Assembly (NCBI GenBank): GCA_964007875.1
Contig: CAXGAH010000006.1
Span: forward strand, 1-64,000
Origin: UBA1275 sp002323515
GTDB lineage: Bacteria; Bacteroidota; Rhodothermia; Balneolales; Balneolaceae
Direction of reading: 5' to 3'
DNA length: 64,000 nucleotides
A model generated the notes under the pieces. That model worked only from the letters and a program-made list of their open reading frames with translations, made no database searches and was not told the DNA's origin. Below, one piece after another: positions 1-7,779 of this stretch. Numbering within the stretch: the stretch's first letter is position 1; the number at the start of each line of letters is the position of its first letter. The translations under genes and the position numbers were made by a program.

Positions 1-849
1 AATAGGGGTCCTTCGTTAGTGATGAGTGATCATGACGGAGATGGAACAGATCCGGGTTCAGGCCAAGGCAACGTATCATTAGATGGGAGTTCCTATTTGT
101 GGAATATATATGCATATGAATCTACTTTAGACTCTGTAATCGCTATGGAAATAGGCACTGAGGGAGTAATGAAATATTATCTTATGGGAGAAGAGGATAT
201 GGAAGGAGGAGTTGATTTTTCAATTATGAAACCACTTCCTGAAAATTTCATTGATAGTGACCAAGTATTTACAATGTTAGTTGATTATGGAGTTTCTAAT
301 ATGGAGAGTTTAGCATCTATGCTGATTAGTGAAATTCCTGAAAATTTACAAGTCGACGTTTCAATGGGCGTTAAAATCATGCATGATTATTGGAATTTAC
401 CTATTGATATTTCACCTGATTTAATACCGGTAACATGGAATATGTTTGCACATGCTGTTGCATTTGATTCTATGGGAACTGTGATGATGCAAGATTCATT
501 ATCAGCATTTATGAATGCAGAAAATGGCCAACTCATTTACTCAAATAAAGCATTAACAAGCCTTGAAGAAGAGAGTTTGATACCTGAGAAAACTGTATTG
601 AATCAAAACTATCCTAATCCATTTAATCCATCAACTAAAATTACCTTTGAACTTAGTATCCCGCAATATGTCCAGCTGGATGTTTACAATACATTAGGTC
701 AAAAGGTATTAACTTTGGTTAATGATAAGATGGAATCAGGTTATCATTCAATCAATTTAGATGCAACTCGTTTAGCCTCAGGGGTTTATTTATATAGACT
801 AATTGCAGGTAACACTGTATTCACAAAAAAAATGACACTCATAAAATAG
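1..849 (+). CDS. C-terminal part of a T9SS-exported protein of unknown function (5' end outside window)
   Basis: The reading frame is open from base 1, so the true start lies upstream; the first ATG at 19 is probably internal. About 195 residues of unrecognised sequence, rich in Met, Asp and Glu, precede a type A T9SS sorting domain. That domain starts at the NQNYPNPFNPSTKI stretch near base 601, continues with a YNTLGQKV motif and the SGVYLYRL strand, and ends in KKMTLIK. The early DGDGTDPGSG segment looks like a linker or calcium-loop-like stretch. The domain predicts Sec export, T9SS passage across the outer membrane, and cleavage or attachment at the cell surface. The catalytic or binding role cannot be judged from this fragment. 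Confidence 0.85.
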   Translation, partial: NRGPSLVMSDHDGDGTDPGSGQGNVSLDGSSYLWNIYAYESTLDSVIAMEIGTEGVMKYYLMGEEDMEGGVDFSIMKPLPENFIDSDQVFTMLVDYGVSNMESLASMLISEIPENLQVDVSMGVKIMHDYWNLPIDISPDLIPVTWNMFAHAVAFDSMGTVMMQDSLSAFMNAENGQLIYSNKALTSLEEESLIPEKTVLNQNYPNPFNPSTKITFELSIPQYVQLDVYNTLGQKVLTLVNDKMESGYHSINLDATRLASGVYLYRLIAGNTVFTKKMTLIK

Positions 850-941
850 GTTAGATTTCGCTGTAAGTACACATATATTGGCAATTTATTCAGTTGTAAT
901 CTTGTTATTTGAATAAATCAAATTCTTTTTGCAATGCTTTA

Positions 942-2072
942 ATGAATGTTACTATGATTGTAAAATACAGTACAATACTTTTATTTATATTTCTATTTTT
1001 TGTTGCTTGTAAAAACCCGATTTCCTCTGAAAATGAAAGCATTATAGATTTTCCAGATGCTACCAATATAATTTTAGAGATGGGTTCTGGAATAAATCTT
1101 GGTAATGTCTTTGATTTAGGGGCTCATAATTTTGATTTTTATGAGTTAGCTACCATAATCACTATTTATGAAAAAGTAGGCTTCAAACATATTCGTATTC
1201 CTACTACTTGGATGGATGAAGTAAATGGGAGTACTTTAGCTGATGATAATGGAAATGTAGATTTTGAGCACCCTAGGTTTAAAGTTCTAAAGCAAGTAAT
1301 TGATTTTGCAATTCAACGTGAATTATATGTTGTATTGAACACTCATCATGAACGGAGTTTTAAAGCTAACTATGATGGAAGTGATTATTATAATTCAAAA
1401 TTGAGAACCCTATGGTATGATATAGCCGAATATTTCAAAGATTATAATCACTTTTTAATCTTTGAAATATTAAATGAACCTGAAGGAGCTTTTGGACATT
1501 GGGGCACTGAAATCTCTCCCGTCAGCGATCAAGCTTTGTTCTTCACCCGAGAAGTCATGCGGCTTGGTGTAGAGGCTATCCGAGCTACGGGCGGGAATAA
1601 TCTGAAGCGTACGGTCATGATCGCTACCAATGCTTATGGGAATCATAATCAATTATTCTCTGTCTATCCAACACCCTCCCAACTGCCAGGAAAAGGTCAG
1701 GACAACTATTTAGCTATTCAAGTGCATTCCTACGACCCTTGGGAATTTTGTGGCGAAACTGGGGACAATAGTGCCTATCCAGGTGACCAAATAACCGCTA
1801 ATAATATGAGAGCTGTTGCAGCACATGGTCGCAAATTAGGAGTTCCTATTAATTATGGAGAGTTTGGAGTCGGTAGAGACGACAATCAGCTGCAGCGAAA
1901 CACTGATTTAGTTCGTAATTATTATCGAACTGTGGTTCAGACTGCTGTAGAGGAGGGGATGTCCAGCTCAGTATGGGAAGATCGAGGTTGGTTTGGCCTA
2001 ATTGAAGGATCGGTTGAAAGTGGTTTTACTTATAAATATAACATTGTGCCTTATATGTTGTTAGAAGAATGA
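942..2072 (+). CDS. GH5-family endoglucanase-like lipoprotein
   Basis: Predicted secreted glycoside hydrolase of family 5 (clan GH-A), probably acting on beta-glucan or cellulose-like chains. The N-terminus is a lipoprotein signal ending at a LFFVAC lipobox. GH5 landmarks in order are the GINLGN opening, LNTHHE, the FEILNEPEG acid/base Glu and the INYGEFGVG nucleophile Glu. The frame also opens at a TTG at 909, but ATG 942 (or 954) fits a normal-length signal peptide. Unlike the second GH5 at 51.7 kb it has no T9SS tail, yet a decayed tail lies about 50 bases downstream. A GC-rich block of about 200 bases (1485-1680) sits inside an otherwise AT-rich gene, which suggests recombination. Confidence 0.85.
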   Translation: MNVTMIVKYSTILLFIFLFFVACKNPISSENESIIDFPDATNIILEMGSGINLGNVFDLGAHNFDFYELATIITIYEKVGFKHIRIPTTWMDEVNGSTLADDNGNVDFEHPRFKVLKQVIDFAIQRELYVVLNTHHERSFKANYDGSDYYNSKLRTLWYDIAEYFKDYNHFLIFEILNEPEGAFGHWGTEISPVSDQALFFTREVMRLGVEAIRATGGNNLKRTVMIATNAYGNHNQLFSVYPTPSQLPGKGQDNYLAIQVHSYDPWEFCGETGDNSAYPGDQITANNMRAVAAHGRKLGVPINYGEFGVGRDDNQLQRNTDLVRNYYRTVVQTAVEEGMSSSVWEDRGWFGLIEGSVESGFTYKYNIVPYMLLEE

Positions 2073-2122
2073 GAGTGCTTCTGGTTTGTGAGTTACCTTT
2101 TCAATAGGTGATGGTGTAAATC

Positions 2123-2367
2123 CAAAACTAAGAGAATCCCTTCTAAGCAGTAATAAATATTAAGTATACCTTACTGAATTCAACCTATGTGCGGCTTGAA
2201 GTATTAATTAGCTTATGTCAAAAAGTGCTTGGGCTTGTAAACAGCCAACAGTTAGTGGGATATCATGTATTCATTTTCATGCAAGTCAACTTTTCTAAGG
2301 GGTTTATCTAAATAAAATAATTACTCTTAGCTTTTCTCAAATCTATAAGGTTTTTCTTATCCATTAA
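2123..2367 (+). pseudogene. Decayed T9SS type A sorting domain (relic)
   Basis: No ORF survives here, but translation shows a full-length sorting domain. In one frame from 2123 it reads QN-stop-ENPF-stop-AVINIKYTLL, then STYVRLEVLISLCQKVLGLV and NSQQLVGYH. A single-base loss near 2262 shifts the frame, after which it reads IHFHASQLF-stop-GVYLNKIIT, SFSQIYKVFLIH and a stop at 2365-2367. This follows the consensus QNYPNPFNPST...GQKVLxLVNxQQxAGYHxIxFDASxLSSGxYxYKI...KKMxLIK. Three internal stops and one frameshift mean it is dead. It may be the lost tail of the GH5 gene upstream (not in its frame) or the remnant of a deleted cargo gene. Confidence 0.75.
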
Positions 2368-2401
2368 CACTTAGTTTAAGATCTTAAAGAGATGTTTTGA
2401 G

Positions 2402-2430
2402 TTGACAATGCTACAAAGTTTATGTACATA
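2402..2430 (+). promoter_or_regulatory. Candidate sigma-70-type promoter for the IDO gene
   Basis: TTGACA at 2402-2407 and TACATA at 2425-2430 are separated by exactly 17 bases. They lie 34 bases before the ATG of the indoleamine dioxygenase-like gene. The -35 is a perfect consensus and the -10 is a fair match. Bacteroidota-like lineages often use a different promoter consensus, so this is a pattern match only. Confidence 0.35.
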
Positions 2431-2463
2431 TATTTCCAGCAAAACTAAGTTAAGTAGATTTTT

Positions 2464-3885
2464 ATGGAGTACAGTCGATATAGTGATGGTTTTTTCGCCA
2501 TTGATGGAATAAATGGGTTTTTACCCTATCGCCCACCCTTGAAAAGACTACCTAAACGATATACTGAACTGCAGCATATACTTGATATTATGCCCATTGT
2601 AAAAGAAGATGGTTTACCAGGACTATTGGCAAAGGATGGAGCCATTAAAAATGCTGTTGAAGGATTATTTGATTTTTCTGATCAGGTACGTTTGGAGACG
2701 GATCCATTTATTATTCAGGCGTTATTTAGGGGCTATGCATTTTTGAGTTCTGCATACACTCTTGAACCGGCACATATGACATTTAAAGCAACGGGGAATT
2801 ATGGTAAGGCTAATCGTTTTTTACCGGAACAATTAGCCAAACCATTCTGCATAGTGGCTGAAAAATTAGAAGTATATCCCTGGTTAGACTATCATTATGC
2901 ATATTCATTAGGTAATTTTGTTAAAAAAAAGCCCAATGGCGGATTGGAATGGGAAAATCTCGAAATGGCGGTGAAGTTTTCTGGAATGGACGATGAACGT
3001 GGATTTATTATGCTTCATGTAGATATAAACGAACATTCCCCAGATTTACTTAAGGGAATATTTGAATCGTTAGAATTAACTACCCCCCCCAAAAAAAATC
3101 TAAATGATGATCTTTTACTCTCAAAATTAGTCCTTACTTATGATGCGATGAAACGTATCAATACACGTCGTAAAGTTATGTGGAGGGCTTCAAGATGGAA
3201 ACATTATAATGACTTTAGAGTATTCATTATGGGGATTAAAGGAAACGAAGAGTTGTTTGATGAGGGGGTCATTTATGAAGGGGTAGATGAAACGCCTAGA
3301 CAGTATAGGGGTCAAACTGGCGCACAAGATAATGTTATACCCACAATGGATATATTTACTGGGGTTATAAATCATTATCCAAGTAATGACTTAACTCATT
3401 ATCTGTTGGATTTACGAACCTATCGTCCTATTTGTGTCCAACATTTTTTCCAAGACTTACAAGAGGATATCAAAAAATTACATCCTGAAGGGTTAATTGG
3501 ATTTCTGAATGAGCGTAAATATTTCAAGAGCATGGATTGTGTACTTGGGTTGCTTGAGGAGATTTACTTATTCAGAAATGGACATTGGCAATTTGTACAA
3601 AAGTACATAATGAGTAATACTAAGTATGCGAAAGCAACGGGTGGCACACCTATAATTTCGTGGATTCCCAATCAAATCAAAGCTGTATTTTCAGCTATGG
3701 ACAAAGTCATAGATTTGATGCCAACAACATATAACCATGAGTTGTTTAATAAATTGATTAGAGATCTACCTGCCAAGAAGCAATTGCTTGAAAAACAGCT
3801 TAGCATGTTAAATGATCCAAATTATTCTGCTGATGAAGTTTACAAACTAAATGAGGAGTATAAATTAGAAGATGATAATAAGTAA
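2464..3885 (+). CDS. Indoleamine 2,3-dioxygenase (IDO)-family heme protein
   Basis: A 473-residue cytosolic protein (no signal peptide) of the IDO family, whose characterised members oxidatively open the tryptophan indole ring to N-formylkynurenine using heme iron and O2. Landmarks along the chain are FRGYAFLSSAYTLEP, WLDYHYAYSLGNF, then FRVFIMGIKGN followed by the EGVIYEG and GQTGAQDNVIPTMDIF stretches typical of the IDO large domain. Near the C-terminus GHWQFVQKYIM supplies the likely proximal heme ligand His374, followed by ATGGTP. It is longer than mammalian IDO (about 400), mainly at the C-terminal end. A C8A8 homopolymer crosses codons for TPPKKN. Substrate is inferred from family; many bacterial IDO-like proteins are uncharacterised. 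It lies 2.5 kb from a nitric oxide synthase gene. Confidence 0.85.
   Translation: MEYSRYSDGFFAIDGINGFLPYRPPLKRLPKRYTELQHILDIMPIVKEDGLPGLLAKDGAIKNAVEGLFDFSDQVRLETDPFIIQALFRGYAFLSSAYTLEPAHMTFKATGNYGKANRFLPEQLAKPFCIVAEKLEVYPWLDYHYAYSLGNFVKKKPNGGLEWENLEMAVKFSGMDDERGFIMLHVDINEHSPDLLKGIFESLELTTPPKKNLNDDLLLSKLVLTYDAMKRINTRRKVMWRASRWKHYNDFRVFIMGIKGNEELFDEGVIYEGVDETPRQYRGQTGAQDNVIPTMDIFTGVINHYPSNDLTHYLLDLRTYRPICVQHFFQDLQEDIKKLHPEGLIGFLNERKYFKSMDCVLGLLEEIYLFRNGHWQFVQKYIMSNTKYAKATGGTPIISWIPNQIKAVFSAMDKVIDLMPTTYNHELFNKLIRDLPAKKQLLEKQLSMLNDPNYSADEVYKLNEEYKLEDDNK
3083..3098 (+). repeat. C8A8 homopolymer tract inside the IDO gene
   Basis: Eight C residues (3083-3090) followed directly by eight A residues (3091-3098) within the coding frame, translated as part of T-P-P-K-K-N around residue 207-212. 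Tracts of this length are prone to slipped-strand mispairing, so single-base length changes would switch the gene off. In this sequence the frame is intact. It could also be an ordinary Pro-Lys linker. Confidence 0.6.
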
Positions 3886-3921
3886 CAGCCTCATGTTAAT
3901 TAATGAAATAAAGTTTACAGC

Positions 3922-4050
3922 ATGAAGTCAAAATATATTATTTCTTATTTTAATTATGATAAAGTTGGTTACCTCACTGATTACAGCATTTCAAAACAGA
4001 AAAAAACTGTCTACCCCAATAAATATATAGATAGTTTAGCAAACTCTTAG
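3922..4050 (+). CDS. Possible small ORF, 42 residues, unknown
   Basis: An ATG-started frame in the gap between the IDO and MBL-fold genes encodes a 42-residue basic, Tyr/Ser/Lys-rich peptide (starts MKSKYIISYFNYDK, ends YIDSLANS). No signal peptide, motif or clear ribosome-binding site is visible. It could be chance in an AT-rich gap. Confidence 0.18.
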   Translation: MKSKYIISYFNYDKVGYLTDYSISKQKKTVYPNKYIDSLANS

Positions 4051-4086
4051 ATGGATTATGGAGTATAATTTTAAGATAAATTATCA

Positions 4087-5073
4087 ATGTTTAATCAATA
4101 CCATAAAATGGTAAATTGGTTTTTGAGAGGCTTATTTATTTTTATGCTTGGTGCGTGTTCAAGGGCTGAAACACCCGTGCAAAAACAGTTAGCTGATAAA
4201 CAACCTGATATTAAAAGCCAGTCACCTGTTGTGTTAGTACTAGGAATTGCCCAAGATGCGGGGTATCCTCAAGCCAATTGTGAAAAAGAGCAGTGCAAAA
4301 AGTATTGGCAAGGCGAAGAGCATGCACGATATGTAAGTTCAATTGCACTAGTAGATCCCTTAAGCCAGTCAGCTTGGTTATTTGATGCAACACCTGATTT
4401 CAAGCATCAGCTCAAAATGTTGAAAATACAGTACCCAGAATCCACACTTAGAGGAATTTTTTTAACCCATGCCCATATTGGACATTACACAGGACTTATG
4501 CAATTAGGGCATGAGGTTATGGGTGCCTCAGATGTACCCGTTTATGCTATGCCTAAAATGACTACTTTTTTACAAACCAATGGCCCTTGGAGTCAGCTGG
4601 TTCACTATGGTAATATTTCATTACAGCCGTTACATGCTGATCAGGCTATTAACTTGACACCTGAGATTAGTGTCACCCCTTTCGTTGTACCTCATCGAGA
4701 TGAATATTCCGAAACGGTGGGCTACAAGATACAATCTAGCGATTCCTCATTGCTATACATTCCAGACATAAATAAATGGGAAGTGTGGAATCGATCAATT
4801 GAAAACGAGATAAGAAAGGTACATTTTGCATTACTAGATGGTACATTTTACGATGCAAATGAACTTCCAGGACGTAATATGACAGAAATACCTCATCCTT
4901 TTATACAAGAGAGTTTAGACAGATTTAGCTCACTTCCACTTTCCGAAAAGAAAAAGATTATGTTTATTCATTTTAACCACACAAATCCGTTAATTCTTGA
5001 CAGTCCTGAACGCGAATATGTCGAGAAATTAGGATACAGAGTAGCGAAAGAAGGTGACAAAATTAAATTGTAA
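4087..5073 (+). CDS. PqqB-like MBL-fold hydrolase, lipoprotein
   Basis: A 328-residue metallo-beta-lactamase-fold protein with a lipoprotein signal (lipobox FMLGAC, Cys24). The start of the fold, VVLVLGIAQDAGYPQ, resembles the opening of PqqB. The metal-binding loop reads LTHAHIGHYTGL, with Gly in place of the usual Asp of HxHxDH, a variation seen in the PqqB-like branch. Further likely ligands are in VPHRDE, YIPDINKW and FIHFNHTNP. Despite the family name, nothing here shows PQQ synthesis: there is no PqqA/C/D/E nearby and the protein is exported. A hydrolase of an unknown surface or periplasmic substrate is more likely. It follows the IDO gene on the same strand and faces the MFS gene convergently. 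Confidence 0.8.
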   Translation: MFNQYHKMVNWFLRGLFIFMLGACSRAETPVQKQLADKQPDIKSQSPVVLVLGIAQDAGYPQANCEKEQCKKYWQGEEHARYVSSIALVDPLSQSAWLFDATPDFKHQLKMLKIQYPESTLRGIFLTHAHIGHYTGLMQLGHEVMGASDVPVYAMPKMTTFLQTNGPWSQLVHYGNISLQPLHADQAINLTPEISVTPFVVPHRDEYSETVGYKIQSSDSSLLYIPDINKWEVWNRSIENEIRKVHFALLDGTFYDANELPGRNMTEIPHPFIQESLDRFSSLPLSEKKKIMFIHFNHTNPLILDSPEREYVEKLGYRVAKEGDKIKL

Positions 5074-5149
5074 TATCTTTCAAGATTATGGTGCAATGAT
5101 TAATTTAACTTTCTTTGACCCAGAAAAGCTATCTAATTGAATATTTATA

Positions 5150-6379
5150 TTATTCTTTTGGCATTCGGAATTGTATAATCAATGAGGATATAATAGTAAG
5201 AGCACCTACGGCAAGTATTGCAACCGTTATGCCAAAAATATCTGCTAAAGCTCCTGAAAGAATAGCCCCAAATACATACCCAAGATCACGCCAGAGACGA
5301 AATGTCCCAATACTTTCGCCACGTTCGAGGGGAGAGGTGGTGCTTGCTATGGTGGTAAGAAAAGTGGGATAGACGAGCGCTGTCCCCGCACCTAATACCG
5401 CAGCCAATGCCGCGAGTTCATAAATTCCAGTGAGTAACGGCATGGTTAAAATGGCCAAACCTTGAACGAACATACCCCAGAAAAGCATCTTTTTTTTGGA
5501 ATAATGATCAGCCATTTTTCCAGTAAAAAGTTGTCCAAACCCCCAAAAGCTTGGGTATATAGCCGCTAGTAAACCGACTATTTGCATGGGATAATTGAGC
5601 CCAAGTAGTAACATAGGGAATAGCCCCCAGATCATCCCGTCGTTTAGGTTATTTATAAGTCCAGCTTGGGTTACTGAGCTAAGTGTACTATGACGGAAGG
5701 AGGTCTGGATGAAAATATTTCCCAGTGACTGGCTGTGATCTATTTGTTGTTCGTACTCGACAAATGAGTTGGTATCTTTAACCCAAATCGAAGTAGTCAG
5801 TAAACCGGCCAGTACTAAGCCAATCCCTAAATAGAATGGATAAGGTGTTACCCCGAACTCACTGGCAATGAACCCAGTTAAAAAAGCCATTAAACCTACA
5901 GAAAAATATCCTGAAAATTCGTTGAGACCCATTGCTAATCCTCGATCTTTCTGGCCCACTAGGTCTATTTTCATTATAATGGTCGCGCTCCAAGCTAATC
6001 CTTGATTTAAACCCAAAAGAATGTTGCTAAAAATGACCCAGTTCCATGAAGGAGCATAGATAAGAAGAAAGGGAATGGGTAAGGCAATGAACCATCCCGC
6101 GAGTAAAAGTCGTTTTCGTCCCCATTGATTAATTAGTCGGCCGGTCAAGTAATTTGCAAAAGCTTTACTAAAACCAAAGGCAGTTATGAAACTTAGAATA
6201 GCAGTATTTGATTGTATGCTAAATTCTTGCTCTGCAAATTCGGGGAAGATACTACGTTCAAGCCCCACCATTCCCCCCACAAAAGCGTTGACAAGCACCA
6301 AAAGCGAAAATTGTTGCCAATTCTGGCGCAGGCCTTGCTTCAGCTGCAATTTAGGCGCATGATTATAGTTCACTACCAA
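5150..6379 (-). CDS. Major facilitator superfamily transporter
   Basis: A 409-residue integral membrane protein with about 12 hydrophobic segments, no signal peptide and typical MFS loops, for example LTGRLINQWGRKRLL after the second helix and FTGKMADHYSKKKML in the second half. The general layout fits a drug or metabolite exporter. The frame begins at TTG (6379), with a GTG two codons later; there is no early ATG, so a non-ATG start is likely. It lies 54 bases downstream of the NOS gene on the same strand and may be cotranscribed with it, so its substrate could be linked to arginine, citrulline or an NO-derived product. That link is inference from position only. Confidence 0.85.
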   Translation of the reverse strand: MVVNYNHAPKLQLKQGLRQNWQQFSLLVLVNAFVGGMVGLERSIFPEFAEQEFSIQSNTAILSFITAFGFSKAFANYLTGRLINQWGRKRLLLAGWFIALPIPFLLIYAPSWNWVIFSNILLGLNQGLAWSATIIMKIDLVGQKDRGLAMGLNEFSGYFSVGLMAFLTGFIASEFGVTPYPFYLGIGLVLAGLLTTSIWVKDTNSFVEYEQQIDHSQSLGNIFIQTSFRHSTLSSVTQAGLINNLNDGMIWGLFPMLLLGLNYPMQIVGLLAAIYPSFWGFGQLFTGKMADHYSKKKMLFWGMFVQGLAILTMPLLTGIYELAALAAVLGAGTALVYPTFLTTIASTTSPLERGESIGTFRLWRDLGYVFGAILSGALADIFGITVAILAVGALTIISSLIIQFRMPKE

Positions 6380-6433
6380 TCACAATACATTTTGGTGTTT
6401 ATTACAATTACTAACTAAGGTACTATGGCTAGC

Positions 6434-7513
6434 TTAAATAAAATTAGGAAATTTCAGCTCATTACTGATTTCTGTATGAAAAATAGCAGTAGTCGAGCTA
6501 GCATTGGGTGGAATTAACCAACTCCAATCACCCGTTACCTGTCTACCAGCCTGATTCTCTTGACCCATGAATTTCATGAATTGTTCCACAGCGCTTTGCC
6601 GATCTACAATAGTGGCATTGGCTTTTTTAAATGAATAATAAACAGCCTCACTAAGTACTATTAGAGCTTTTTCTTTCCAAAATGGGCTTGTCAAATCTAA
6701 GTCTAGTTGCTTGGCAATATCCGGTAGCATATTATATCGATTTTCATCGCCAAAATTACGTATAGCTATTTCATCGAGCATGTACCAGCCATTAAATGGT
6801 GCTGCTGGATATACAATACCCCCTATATTTAAGCTCATGAACGAGATTATGGGCAGCTTGTACCATTTCAAGCCTAGATCTGCGAACCATGGATACTTGG
6901 AATGGGCAATGTATACTTCGGAGACCTGATTGCGTGGAATTTCAAGCCATTGCTCAGGTCCATTGTTCATCGAATAAACTACGGGAAGCAGATCAAAATG
7001 GGAACCTTCACCTTTCCATCCAAGTGATTCGCAATGCTTAGTAAATGCTATATTTTTGGGATCTCCAATTACTTGACTATCCTTCTCATAGCCCGCATAC
7101 ATTAATAACGTATAATTCTTAATGCGAAATCGGCTGCCTTGACTAGAGTCAGATGGAGCAAAGATGGTAATTGTACTTCTAATTGTGGTTCGGGTTTCTG
7201 CGGTTTGAATGTGTTGGATAAGTGCCTCTTTAAAATCCGAAGCGGTTGAAATGCTACGTTTATCCAAGGTTTTCAAGGTTTTCCAAAATAATCTACCCAC
7301 GCAGCGATTGGAATTACGCCATGCTAATTTACCCCCATATTCAAGTTCATCTAATGTATGGGTATAGCTGCCCGTTTCTTGAATCTGCTGTTTTATTTCT
7401 GTCCAACGATCTTCAAACCCAGATTGCTCGGTTTCTTGATAGTATTGGAGAATAAATGCTTTTGCCTCGGAACGTAAAGAGTCTCTTTTTTTCATTAGAT
7501 GTGGATTAATCAT
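6434..7513 (-). CDS. nos: Bacterial nitric oxide synthase, oxygenase domain
   Basis: A 359-residue protein, the usual size for bacterial NOS, which consists of the heme oxygenase domain only and makes NO and citrulline from arginine with electrons from unrelated reductases. The heme-thiolate motif WRNSNRCVGR gives Cys71 as iron ligand. The substrate-site signature FNGWYMLDEI gives Glu248 for the arginine guanidinium, with LDEI in place of the more common GTEI. Other landmarks are GWKGEGSHFDLLP, PWFADLGLKWY and DWSWLIPP near the C-terminus. No reductase domain or flavodoxin-reductase pair was found nearby; the flavodoxin-fold protein at 50.5 kb is of the NQO type and distant. An MFS gene follows on the same strand. 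No signal peptide. Confidence 0.95.
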   Translation of the reverse strand: MINPHLMKKRDSLRSEAKAFILQYYQETEQSGFEDRWTEIKQQIQETGSYTHTLDELEYGGKLAWRNSNRCVGRLFWKTLKTLDKRSISTASDFKEALIQHIQTAETRTTIRSTITIFAPSDSSQGSRFRIKNYTLLMYAGYEKDSQVIGDPKNIAFTKHCESLGWKGEGSHFDLLPVVYSMNNGPEQWLEIPRNQVSEVYIAHSKYPWFADLGLKWYKLPIISFMSLNIGGIVYPAAPFNGWYMLDEIAIRNFGDENRYNMLPDIAKQLDLDLTSPFWKEKALIVLSEAVYYSFKKANATIVDRQSAVEQFMKFMGQENQAGRQVTGDWSWLIPPNASSTTAIFHTEISNELKFPNFI

Positions 7514-7779
7514 ATGACAAACAACTCAATAAAAATTACCGAACCTGTCTAATGAGTAAAATGAATAGTAATTAAATATACTAAATTATCACCTAATTAT
7601 AGAGATATAGGCTCACCATTTATTAACAGGGAAATTGTGCAAAGAGTGCATCGAATAATGCCTTTCAGGTGAAAATGAGAGGTTTTTATATTACGATTAT
7701 CTAATCTCTGAATAACCCTTATAGTCCTTTTTAGGGTCTAGAAAAGACTATTAGGTAGTTTTCTAGTTGCCTTCTTTAT

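Noticed and set aside
2073..2463. tRNA or other RNA gene in the gap after the GH5 gene
   Set aside because: No cloverleaf or conserved TTCGA arm was seen; the content is explained by the sorting-domain relic and a promoter-like pattern.
4087..5073. PqqB as evidence of PQQ biosynthesis
   Set aside because: No pqqA, C, D or E next to it and the protein has a lipobox; it is only a fold relative.
5115..5372. Plus-strand ORF of 85 residues opposite the MFS gene
   Set aside because: It lies antisense to the C-terminal part of a clear MFS transporter and shows no motif; treated as a shadow.
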